Origin: Oryzias latipes
Taxonomy: Eukaryota > Chordata > Actinopteri > Beloniformes > Adrianichthyidae
Reading direction: 5' to 3'
DNA: 64,000 bases
Assembly: GCF_002234675.1 (NCBI RefSeq)
Contig: NC_019865.2
Coordinates: forward strand, 1,984,958 to 2,048,957
Shown: positions 11,140 to 46,324 of the stretch, one piece after another
Layout of the letters: each line of letters opens with the position of its first letter
Position numbering within the stretch: position 1 is the stretch's first letter
Notes under the pieces: generated by a model
Databases searched by the model: none
What the model saw: the letters and a program-made list of their open reading frames with translations, nothing else
What the model was told of the DNA's origin: nothing
Position numbers and translations under genes: made by a program

Positions 11140-12073
11140 GAACATCTAATGGATCTCTAAGGTTCTTCCATTCATTCATTCGTTTGTCTTCTAAACCCGT
11201 TTTTGTCCTTTACAGGGTCACTGGGTTGCTGGAGCCTATCCTGGCCACTCGACACCCAGGACAGTCTGACGCTCTCACGTGTTCTGGGCTCCAGTACTTT
11301 TAATGATTAACGACCAAAATCACTGCAGACAGACAGGAAACTTTCTCTGGGGGGTAAATGTCCTAAAGATCACTTCCAGAATACTTCAACACTAAAAACA
11401 CTCACCTGTGATTTTACACACAAATCCCTTCCTGACAGAAAGTAACTACAACTAAAATGTACCTTTTTTTTGTCAAATTAAAACATTTAAAATAAATATG
11501 CAATAAAGAACAACTCCAGAACAGAAGGAATGGAGAAAACGTCTTCAGCTTCCATAAATTAAGACGAGGAGAAGCAGACGCGACGCGACGACCCCGCTGA
11601 GACCCCGCCTCCGCCCGTCAGGAGACCCGGTGGAGGCCTGAGCTCCTCCTCCTCTGAAGTGCAAACGCTGGAGACCAGCAGCAAGTTCCTGTGTGGAAAT
11701 CCTTTCAACGAGTCCAAAACCCTGCTGGAAACACGCCGGGACCACGCCCCAAAACCCGGCTAGAACCGCCCCTCTGACTGGATCCAGCCCGGAGCACCCG
11801 AGACCTCCAGAAAGGACTCCAGTCATGATCAGATTCTTACCCGCCCACAGCTGGACGTCACCCGGTTTCTCCGCAGAGAGAGGCGGCATTTAAAGTTGGT
11901 GTCCAAACGTTTCCCGCCGTCTCCTTCCTCCAAATCATCCGAGATTCAGAAGAACTTCTCTGCCGACGCCGAGGGAAACGACCCCGCACTAAAGCTCCCA
12001 ACATGCATCTGGGGCGGCAAACCTTAATTCACGGCGTGCCTGCGAAGGAGACCTCCCCCTACGAGTCCAAACA

Positions 12074-12101
12074 TCACACACACACACACACACACACACA
12101 C
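12074..12101. repeat. CA dinucleotide microsatellite
   Basis: A simple (CA)n run of about 14 repeats lies in the probable e2f1 3' UTR, about 340 bp past the stop codon. Confidence 0.9.
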
Positions 12102-12442
12102 CTCTACCACCCACACAAAACTTTATCGACAACACCCAAAAGCTCATTAGGTAGAAAAAATAAAGATTAAATTCATATAAATAATTTAAATAGCTTTCTA
12201 GAGCTAAAGTCTTGGTCTAAAATTGGAAAATGGCCACAAAGAAGTGATGATGAAGAATTTCTGTACAATTTCAAGACGTTTTCTGGGGGATTGTTGGTCA
12301 TTTGAACACAATAAGTCTCCCAAAGCCCAAAGTTCAAGACACAAAGCGGGTCATTCAGACCCGACTCAGTCCTCTTTGTTGCTCCGCTCCATCGGAATCT
12401 GCAAACGGTGGAGCCACACCGGCCGCCCTCTTCCTCCGTTAG

Positions 12443-15400
12443 CTAACCGTCCCCGAGGACGTGCGAGAGTTCGTCAAAGTCGCAGTCGAAGAGCTCGCTG
12501 ATGCCTTCGTGGTCCTCCAGACCAAAGTGATAATCGTGGCTCTGGGGAGGAGACAGGTTGATGAAGTTGTCCAACGCCAGAGGAAGGCCTTCGCCGTTCA
12601 GGAAGTCCGAGGAAGACAGCGGCGAGAGGTCAAAGTCGGCCATGTCTCCCAGGCTGGAGAACGGGTCGCCCCCCAGGAGGGATTCTGTGGGGGGAAACGG
12701 AAACGTCAGAAAACCGGAGGAATCCCGTGTGACGCTTCTCTAAAAGTTTGAAGCGATGCGAAAAATTTGTGGAAGCAGCAAACCATGATACCGCCACCGC
12801 CGTGTTTTACAAGCTCACTTTTGCTGAAAAGTTTATTTTTTCTTTCTTCTAAAATTTTAACTGTTGAGAAACAGAAGATTTTAGTCTCCAAAACAGAAAA
12901 GGGGTTCACTTTGTTTTTTATTTAATAAACTATGTTTATTTCCGTACAAATATTAGTTTCAAATAGAGGGAAGGCGGGGCCTCCGAAAATCCCAGGAGTG
13001 TTAAATTGTCTTTATCCGTCTCTCATTCTAGCCAGAATTGGAAAAATCCCCTTTTGCCGCTGTCGACGCACTTCGCCGTTTTTGACTGAAACAACTCGAT
13101 GGAAGCGACGCCTCACCTGCGTCTCCGCCGATCGCCGTGGATTCCTGTTGTGAGGCTGCCGTCGCCGTGGACGACGTGGACACGGGCGACGCCAGAGCCG
13201 CCTCCTGAGCGGCGGCGCTGCTCCTGAGCTGCGGCGGCGGCTCTGCAGGATGCGGGAGGAGGGGTGAGGCGAGGGAGGGGTCGGCGCCGGTTTTGGAGGG
13301 ACTGGTTCCCGTCACTGGGCTGCAAACGCCGGAGCTGTCCTCCGGACAGAGGAAGACGTCGATCTGACCTCTGGTGCTCTTCAGCGACACTTGGTAGCCC
13401 TGTGGAAAGGGGGCGGGGCAGAACTTAGAAAAACAAGCGGGGGTGGAGAAAAGAAGAAAAAAAAGGGGGGGGGGGCTCACCTCACTGGGCTCGGAGACCT
13501 GCATCTGCGTCTCCGGAGGAGCTCGGATCACCATGACCAGCTGATCCGGAGAGTCGAAGGACTGCCGGAGGTCCTGGCAGCGCACGTATCCCAGCGTGCA
13601 CTGCAGGTCAAGGAGCCAAAGCGCCCACATTTATGAAACGTGAAGACGAAAAACCGTCCCAGACCAAGGCGGGAGAGACATCAACGTCACATTTGTTGTT
13701 TTGAGAGGTGCAGTCTTACTGACAGGAAGTGGGCGTGGCTAGAGACGCTTTAAAGACGAGTTCCCAGAACGAGGCTGAGGCTACGGTTCCTGAAGACAAT
13801 GTGCACACATTTTGATTTTTATCTAACTTTTTCAGAGTTATTTAATAGTTAGGGGATCAGTTTTAGGACAAATGGAGAAACGAATACTCATTGCAAAAAA
13901 AAATAATAATCCAATTTTTAAAGTGACAAAGTCACATCATTTAGCTTCAAAGATGATCAGAGTGGGACTTTGAAGTATACACACAAAAAGCAACAGTTGT
14001 GTTGTTGTTGTAACACCCAAACGCAGACCTCCGTCTCTGGAAAGGCGCCTCCTTTGAGGCTGAAGGATATTTCTTGTTCTGTGGATCCTCAGTCAGGAGC
14101 CGCAGCTGCAGGTTGCATTTGGCGATCAGCTCGTCCAGCTGCTCCTCGGCCTCCGTCAGGTCGCACGCCTCCCTCTGCAGCTCCTTATGGCGGGACACCA
14201 TGGAGGCGTCGATGCGATTTCCTCTGCAGGAGAGCAGAAACAGAAACGGAGCTTCTGTGATACAGGCGTGGCGGTTCTTTCTCCATCTTCTCCTGTCTGC
14301 TTCCTCAGACAGAGATGCCAGAACATTGAAGGTCGCTCCTTCATTTTGTACGGAGTGATATTCATGTCACCACGTTTCACACAAGTTGCAGATGAAAACA
14401 TTGAATATTTGCTTTCAAAAATGTTTTTTTAATGAAATTTGTTTTTCTTTCTAAATTTCTTTTGCCTTTAAAAAATATTTTTGTGTTTGCAAAAACGAAC
14501 TAGTTGTGTCTCCTCTCAGTTTTTTCCCATCTTTGATTTTGCTCTCATACGTTTCAGTTTAGCGTTTTGCAAATGTAAATCTTTTTTTTTCCTTTAGGTA
14601 AAAACTAAAATTTTGAAAGCAAAATAATTTGAAGGCAACATTTTTTTTACAGCAAATATTTAACATTTTCATTTGCAACTTAGACAGTTTTGTGTGAAAC
14701 ATGGCGGCATAAATATTACTCCATAATGTTAAAGTGAATAGTTTCAGCAAAACTGATCAGGGATCCGTTTCATTGATTGCTGATCGGGGGAACCACACAA
14801 AGTTGCTGGTTGCTAAGTTAGAAAAAAAACAACTTGTTTTGCATTAACCCATCCGGAACCAGCAGAATATGACAGCATGAGGTTCTGCCAGGGGAGGAGA
14901 AAACCCCAAAGCTCCTTTTCTTCAATGATCCTTAACTTAATTCAACTCCTGAGAGGTTTCAACGTCTAACCAAATGTTCCTTCAAAAATAATGTTCCCCA
15001 ACAGAACGGCTGGATAGAGGTCCATCATCCAGCTGCGGTTCCGGTAGCATTTCCTGTTTCCGTGCTCGTCACCTCCCCCATGACCATCAACTCACAGCCA
15101 CTGGATGTGGTTCTTGGACTTCTTGGAGATGAGCTGGATTCCCTCCAGGACGTTGGTTATGTCGTAGATGCGCCTCTTCTGGACGTCCAGGACCTGCGAG
15201 GCCCAGTTCAGATCCACCACGCCATCGGCCGACTGGGACAGCAGGTTGAGGAAGCGCTTGGTGGTCAGGTTCAGGGAGGTGTCGTACCTCGACTTCTCCG
15301 CCGTGCTTCGAGGAACTGGAAAAGCAGTGAAAAACACGCCGCCTTAAACCTCCTCCACAAACAAAACACACATCCAGGTGGAAAACAGGTGATCCTCCGA

Positions 15401-16874
15401 CTCCAGCTGTGAAGACGTTCCAGCGGCACAGGCAGGCCTCGTTTGGACCACGCCATCGAAACTTTTATTTTCTTTAAGGTAATATTTATAACCAGCCTTT
15501 AAAGAAACTCCAAGCCCCGCCCTCTCTGACGTGGCCACGGGACCTGGATTTCGGAGCCACGGCGGGTCTTTTGGTGGTTTAAAAATAGAAATCCACCGAT
15601 GAAGATTCTGCTGAAGGAAACATCTTAGAACTGAACGGTCAAATGTGGATTTCAGTGATAAAAAAACAAAAGGAACTGAGGCTCAGCCTTCAGCAGAAAT
15701 TCTCCTTCAACTTCTCATCCCAACGGCCCCAAACGTCTGCGGACGGAAACGCTTCACGCAGCATGTGGACGCCATGATGTCATGAGTCAGTCTGAGCGTT
15801 ACGCAATCCAAAAGATGTAAAATGATTGGTGGTCCTGTTCAAAAACACAGGACCTGGACTGCTCTATCCTGCATTAAATTAGGATTTAGATAGTAAAGAA
15901 TTCATTAAACACAGTTTCTGACTCATGAAAATGTGAAATAGGAGGATTTTATAGTATTTTACGCACCGGGTCCTCCTAAGACCCGGTCCTTTTGAAAAAC
16001 CGCTGGACCTGGACTCATTTTTATTTAATCATTTTAAAGTTTTTGTGGCTTTCCTGCTCGCAGCGCTCTGTTGTTTGGGATTCTGTTGCCTCCCCTCTTG
16101 TGAATTCGTGTCGTCTGCCTGCAATGCAGCTCACCAAACGACGGCAGACTAAAAATAGATCATTTTAAATTGATCAACTACATAAAATCATCCCATTTCA
16201 ATGTTCATAAATCAGAAGCTGTGTTTAATGAATTCTTTACTATCTAAATCCTAATTTTAATCCAGGTTTGAGCAGCCCAGGTCCTGTGGTTTCTGAAAAG
16301 GACCTGGTCTAAGGTGGTCTTAGGGTGAAAAATGCAGTGGAATGTTCCTTTAGTGCCCCCGCTAACCGGACGCCAGCTTCAGCGCCGTGAAAGGATGCCG
16401 AGTCGGCGCTCCTGCTCCTGAGCGTGCGGCGTACCTCTGGGAGGAGCAGGAGTAGAAGGAGGTGCTTGGCTGGCGGAGGATCGGGTGGTGCTGACATACT
16501 GGTGGTCGCTATCCAGGTCCAGCTTCCTCTTCACCTAATCATCAAATGAAGAGGAATCGATTATGTGAACCCCGGCGTGTGATGATGTGGCGGCGGCGGC
16601 CGCCTTGAAGCCACGCCCTCACCGGAGGTCTTCCCAGAGCCGGCCTCCTCCTGTCCTGGCCCCCCGCGTCGGCGTGGCTCTGCGGCGTGGCGAATAGCAG
16701 GATTTCCCCCGTGCTGCTGGGGGCGGCCAGCGGGTGGAGTCCCTCATTGCTGGGGCTGGTGATGATGACGATCTGGTGGTCCTGGCTCAGATCGATGCTC
16801 CCGGAGTTCAGCAGAGTCTCAAAGTCCTTCAGCAGATCCTCGGATGTCTGACCCGTTATCAGAGTCTCTGACAT
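12443..16874 (-). CDS. e2f1: Transcription factor E2F1
   Basis: E2F1 pairs with a DP protein, binds TTTSSCGC-type sites and activates S-phase genes; RB proteins repress it. Coding exons: 16623-16874, 16435-16534, 15096-15315, 14071-14223, 13481-13595, 13117-13399 and 12443-12684, together 454 aa, close to human E2F1. Visible parts: LLFATPQ and [14 protein letters not shown], the cyclin-A-binding region, near residues 60-91; the winged-helix DNA-binding domain at about 120-190 with [13 protein letters not shown]; the leucine-rich dimerisation part [16 protein letters not shown]; the marked box with GYVRCQDLR and IDVFLCPED; and the C-terminal transactivation/RB-binding motif [12 protein letters not shown]. 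The ending LFDCDF favours E2F1 over E2F2 or E2F3. The ATG at 16874 was chosen because the open frame upstream of it has no ATG. Intron 4 is AT-AC (separate entry). Confidence 0.96.
13596..14070 (-). other. e2f1: AT-AC minor-class (U12-type) intron 4 of e2f1
   Basis: No GT donor fits the end of exon 4, but the minus strand at 14070-14063 reads ATATCCTT, the U12 AT-AC donor consensus. The 3' end reads TCCTTGAC (13614-13607), a U12 branch-point match, and terminates in AC at 13596. The branch adenosine lies 12 nt from the exon. This junction restores the conserved frame ...[19 protein letters not shown] solution using the nearby CAG acceptor leaves no usable donor. Confidence 0.93.
14336..14745. 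mobile_element. Palindromic MITE in e2f1 intron 3
   Basis: The left arm (14336-14425) carries CGGAGTGATATTCATG, TTTCACACAAGTTGCAG and GAATATTTGC. The right arm (about 14632-14732) carries the same blocks inverted and diverged, for example GCAAATATTTAACATTTTC and ATAAATATTACTCCAT. There is no coding sequence between the arms. A related end, with CGGAGTGATATTTATGCCAC, occurs at 54620-54650, so the element is dispersed. Confidence 0.7.
15836..16340. repeat. Fold-back element in e2f1 intron 2
   Basis: About 120 bp at 15840-15960 is inverted at 16185-16305. Shared blocks include AGGATTTAGATAGTAAAG followed by AATTCATTAAACACAG, and CACAGGACCTG at the outer ends. A second pair, CCTAAGACCCGGTCCTTTT (about 15975) and its inverse (about 16297), adds to the symmetry. 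The arms would form a long hairpin in the pre-mRNA. No coding capacity was seen. It is probably a non-autonomous DNA element. Confidence 0.75.
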
Positions 16875-17930
16875 GGCACTGCCTGCCGCCCAAAGGGCTC
16901 CTGCAGCAGACTGGGGGAATGCCAGGGAGGGTGGGGGCACCAACTGGGGTATCAAAACAGGCTCAGCACCAGGTGACCCCAAACATGTTAGGAGGACTTG
17001 AGGAGAAAATGCTGATCCATTAACCTCTCCTCCTCCTCCTCCTCCTCCTGCTGAAGGTTGACCTACAGCGAGCCTGAAATCTGCAGATCAACCACAGAGG
17101 AGTCGAAGGTTCAAACGTCAAGGCGAGACGTGGAGCCCAAACAGGAAACGACCCGCTGAGCGCATCCTACTTTAGGCTCACGCGCTGCTCGGCTCGCGCG
17201 CCGTTTTCAGCGGAAATAAAAGAAGGTCAAAAGACGAAGTAGAAGAAGAAACCCGCCGTAAATTGAGATCATGAGCGAGCTAGCCTGCTAGTCTTTCGTT
17301 TTCCTGTCAGAGGCCTCGCCACTCCGTCCTCAAACACAGAGCTACCAAGCTAACGAACTAGCTTACCACAAGAAAAGACTACAACAACTTTGCTAATAAA
17401 CACGAACAACAGCAGAGGACTACATTTACCACCACTACCTAAAAGTTTATCTCCTTTTCCCTACGATATGGCTTCATTAACGGGTTCGGAAAACTTTATA
17501 GACGCTCACAGAACTGGGCTATCTAAGCAATAAAAAAAATACACATTCACTCGGCGGAGGCATCATGATCGCAGATCCACACCATCTTTGAGAAAATAGT
17601 TCCCAAAAGAAAGCAACCATCCGTCCGGGCGACGGCGACGACAGAGAGTTTAGCGCGGAAATACGGGGAACTTTAGCATGCTAGCTTCAGGGATTAGCTG
17701 CAGTTCTTCGGTCCCCCTCGTACTGTTGGGGCACGCAGGAAGCACTCGGAGAAACGCGGGAGATGCAGACAAAACGGAGGAAATACTCGCTCAAACGTTA
17801 AAAAATGTGCCGATGCTCCTTCGTCTGCTCGCCGAAGATCGGGTCCATCTGTAAACGAGCCGCGCCGACCCCATTAGCAGCCGTCATTGTTGTTGTCCCA
17901 GCTGATCTATATCTAAACAAGGCTGGACGG
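16875..17930 (-). other. e2f1: e2f1 5' leader and first-intron region
   Basis: This lies between the start codon and the promoter core. The sequence CCCCAG|TTGG near 16940 would serve as a 3' splice site, so the leader may be spliced, with a first non-coding exon close to 17.9 kb. A possible upstream ORF of 29 codons runs from 17887 to 17798. The GC-rich, CpG-containing part from about 17 to 18 kb looks like a CpG island. The transcription start was not determined. Confidence 0.45.
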
Positions 17931-18168
17931 TTTTCGCGCGAAATCCTTTTTGCCGCGAAACTGGCACGTGGGGAAAAGCGACCGCTGGGATTGGCCAGTG
18001 GGATTCGTTTTGCGCGTGACGCGATTGGTGTCTTCCGATTGGTGGAAATGGCCGTCTGTCACGTTACAGAGCATGGGGAAAACTGGCCTTCCATGTGACC
18101 AGGTTGGTGTTCTCTGATTGGCGGAGATGGCCGTCTGTGACTCTCCAGAGCACAGATTTGCTGATTGG
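17931..18168 (-). promoter_or_regulatory. e2f1: e2f1 promoter: paired E2F sites and five CCAAT boxes
   Basis: TTTTCGCGCGAAA (17931-17943) and TTTGCCGCGAAA (17949-17960) are two E2F sites in tight array. On the minus strand they read TTTCGCGGCAAA, then AAGGATTTCGCGCGAAAA. The same arrangement is known from mammalian E2F1 promoters, where it gives autoregulation and RB repression. Upstream, ATTGG (CCAAT on the e2f1 strand) occurs at 17990, 18024, 18038, 18117 and 18164, fitting NF-Y binding. A CACGTG E-box lies at 17965. No TATA box was seen. Confidence 0.85.
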
Positions 18169-18590
18169 GAGGTGCATTCACGTTCCACGGACAAAAGGCT
18201 TCTTAACTGCTTTGTTTAGGAAATTTTAAACAAAATAGTAAAACACGTAGTGTCAGTTTCATGTAAGGTTTCCCAAAACTAAAAGATAAACTCCTTTACC
18301 ATATTAAATATATGATGTAACAGTCTTTGCGTCCCAGCTTAAAAAAGTTACGTTTTTTCAATGTAGTCCCTAGCGCTCCCTCTCCGTTTAAGCAATCAGA
18401 TTAACAAAAAATAAAGTTAAATCTGATTGCTTAGGAACTTTCTAAACTAGAGTTTTCTGGGGGTCTGAACCAAATGTGATAAGTTTTTTTCTATTTGCAA
18501 ATATTAATGTAAGCATTTCATTGGGGGGTCTGCACCTAAAGTAACAGACCCTACCAATCGATCACCGATGGTAAACAGGAGCGCTGTAAG
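18169..18590 (+). promoter_or_regulatory. znf341: znf341 upstream region with a 17-bp hairpin
   Basis: This is the gap between the e2f1 CCAAT cluster and the znf341 start codon. An inverted repeat, TAAGCAATCAGATTAAC at 18389-18405 and its complement at 18416-18433 (one extra A), frames a short A-rich loop. AAGATGGCGC at the start codon resembles a YY1 site. No TATA box is evident. The position implies a shared head-to-head promoter region with e2f1. Confidence 0.45.
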
Positions 18591-25808
<7,218 letters not shown>

Positions 25809-26640
25809 AAAATTCTTAAAAACATTTCCTGGATTCACAACAAAAAAGACAAAACAAAGCATGGAATTCTGGGAAAATCTCAAACTTTTGTTTTAAATTA
25901 AAACGTTATTTATATATTTAATGTTTTTTCTGAAGTCTTTCACTGTAAGACGATGACTGGAGCCTGTCCATGTTATTACTGGCTGCGCATTTCTCCGCTT
26001 TCAGTGATCTAAACATAAATGACTGAGGATCTCATCTCGCTTGAAATGTGTTCTTTTTTAATTCACTTAACATTTATCCTAAACTGTTAGCAGATTTCAC
26101 TGCTTGGACTCTGGAAGTGATAAAAAGAAACTTTTTTTGCATTTAATTTCCTTTAAAGTCCCACTCTCATCCATTTGCAAAGCTTTTCCAGTGGTCTTTT
26201 AATTATGATGATGCCGTTTTTAGCAAAAATCCTAAAACCCAAGTGGTTTCTAGTAAATAGTTTCTGCACAGAACAGGCAAAAGCAGAAAAAAAGGCTTGT
26301 CTTTTTTTTCTGCTTTTCTGAAATGCCCTTGTCCTGAGTCCTTTAATGAAACAAACACAAAAAAACCTAAAAGCAGGAACATCACCTGTATAATCGGTGA
26401 ATGAGAAACGACCAGATTAGCAAATGTAGCTGAGAACCATTTTAAAGTTTCAGAATACTTATTTTTTGATGACATTCTTCTTTCATTTGCTGTCCTTTGA
26501 CTTTTTAAGATGAACTAATGCACTTATGGGAATTCCCAACAAATCCTTGATTGAATCTAGAATCCATCATTTCCCCCAGTTCCCCCTAAAATACACAAAT
26601 GTCTAAACTCTTTGACATTTTTTCTTCAAAGAAAACTCTA
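25809..26640 (+). other. znf341: znf341 3' untranslated region and inter-terminal gap
   Basis: Sequence after the znf341 stop codon. A variant signal ATTAAA near 25896 suggests a very short 3' UTR. No strong AATAAA follows before the end of the convergent itch transcript at about 26.65 kb. The remainder is AT-rich with no gene seen. Confidence 0.4.
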
Positions 26641-26644
26641 AAAT

Positions 26645-28426
26645 ATGAAGCACAGATTTTTAATTTATTAATGTGACACTATTTTACACAATTTTTCATG
26701 TACATCAGAAATTAAACATGGAAAGAAAATAGAGCAATCTTATTAAAACCTTTTACAAAAGAATAATTGTTATTGACACCATTTACAGCTTCTCTACATG
26801 TGCTGGAGAGTGACAGTGGTTTAGTGGGATTCCGAGGATGTTGGAGGAATAAAACACTATAAAGAGGGACGCCTATTGATTTGTACACATCGACTCCATC
26901 GCTGAACTTTATGGCGACTAACCAGGAACAGTGTCCTACGAGTGCGTTTACCTATCACACCATCTTGGTCTCAGCAGCTCTCCTCTCCAAAAGGCCCAGT
27001 TTCTCCACAGGAATCTTCTAAAGAGCGACGCTCTGGTCTCTGACGGTCAAACCCCAAAAAGATGCTCCACCGTCGCCCAGGAAACGCCTAAACCGAAACC
27101 TGAGAGGCTCAGTGCCGAGTGCCGCCGTCAGAATTACACGCCTGAAGCCGGCGATCCTGCCATCTCACAGAGTCATTAAATAGAAAAATATAAACTAGCT
27201 GGTTAGTTTATTACATCGTCTAAAATGTTTACCAGATGTTTCCCAAAAAGAAGGATTAATACCTCACAGTTTTTCCTTTCCACACACGCACACTCACTCG
27301 TAATCTGTGAAATAATCTGCTAAAACGGCTCTGCTGGAGGTCTACTATCAGTGGTAGAGAAGTCTTAATCTTTACCTCAACTAAACATTCATTTATGTCC
27401 CTCTGGTGTTTTTCTAAAGAGAAAACACTTAAGTTCAGAAGGAAAATGCTCTTTTTTTTTTAAAAAAGAAAAAAAAGGGGGGAAAAACTAAACAGGTTTT
27501 TAACATCATATTGCTAAATTTGTAAAAATTTGCCATTTTTTATTCATTTAGAGGCATGCCACGAAGCATGACACAGGCTCTAATCCCACTGCTACATATC
27601 TAGAAGAGCTACATGCAACTCCTTTTGTCAAATAAATCCTAAACTTTCTGTTGGTTCGACTTTGTTTTGGTGTTTCATTCATCTGATTTAATTCCAATTC
27701 CGGTTCTGCTTTAAACCAACGATGTCGGTTAAAAACTTGAAAATTGAATTAAAGCTAAAATGAGGGGTTCTCACTCTCACTCTGATCTGTAAGGTCCCCA
27801 GGTTTGGCCCTATAAAACTAGGGTCCGGTCAGAGTCGCTTCACATTTGTCACCGCCACTGCAAACCATGGAGGCCACAAGAATCCATTCACAGGTCAAAC
27901 ATCACCCAGAGCAGATAATAAAAGCAGCCAGTCCCAAATCTCTTTCAAGCACCAGGATTGTCTGTTTTTTAATCATTAAGATGGAGCGCTGCAATCTGTT
28001 TCAATGATGCATCTTTTATTAAACTTATCTTAAAAAGAGATCCACCTAAATGATTAGTAAAGATGCAGATTAAAGTGCAAGTCTAGCTAACAAAGTAGTT
28101 TACTCTCTGGAGGAGAACTCCAGTGAAAAATAAAGCTCACCTTCTCAATCCTGCACGGAATTTTCTTTAAATAATAATGTTATTGCTAAAACTGAAGCTC
28201 TTTAGGACCCAGAGGGTCCCCCGACTGCCGGTCAAAGACTCTGCAGGTATGCTGAGCAGGTGTCATGGAAGGTGAAGTTTGGGGATCTCGAGCATTCTCA
28301 GAGACTGGAGCCGCTCTGCAGAATCAGAAAGGACATTTTACACCGGCTCTTTCTGAAGAGGCTCCCTGATGCGAACGGTGCTGCGTTTGTCTTTGCAGAC
28401 TCCTGCGGCCAAGCCTTAAGCGTCCT
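26645..28426 (-). other. itch: itch 3' untranslated region
   Basis: The minus strand after the itch stop is open, AT-rich and free of recognisable repeats. The first clear AATAAA on that strand lies at about 26662-26668 (TTTATT on the plus strand), giving a 3' UTR of about 1.75 kb that ends roughly 0.8 kb from the znf341 stop. Short plus-strand frames in it are antisense noise. Confidence 0.55.
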
Positions 28427-46302
<17,876 letters not shown>

Positions 46303-46324
46303 GACATAAGGATGAGAAGAGGCC

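Larger units (their letters stand above)
10431..12442 (-). other. e2f1: Probable e2f1 3' untranslated region
   Basis: The sequence follows directly after the e2f1 stop codon on the minus strand. The first strong polyadenylation signals are distant: the minus strand reads AAATAAA at about 10435-10441. The stretch contains a C18 run (10792-10809), a four-copy 25-bp tandem repeat (11045-11139) and a CA dinucleotide run (about 12074-12101). A long 3' UTR is likely here, but nearer weak signals, for example around 11490, could give a shorter form. Confidence 0.5.

Noticed and set aside
14054-14070. GT donor for e2f1 exon 4
   Set aside because: No GT occurs near the conserved end of exon 4, and every alternative breaks the QNKKLGYV junction. 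The AT-AC solution fits donor, branch point and frame.
16875-16982. N-terminal extension of E2F1 upstream of the ATG at 16874
   Set aside because: The open frame contains no ATG and is preceded by a plausible 3' splice site. It is better read as 5' leader, although an upstream coding exon cannot be fully excluded.
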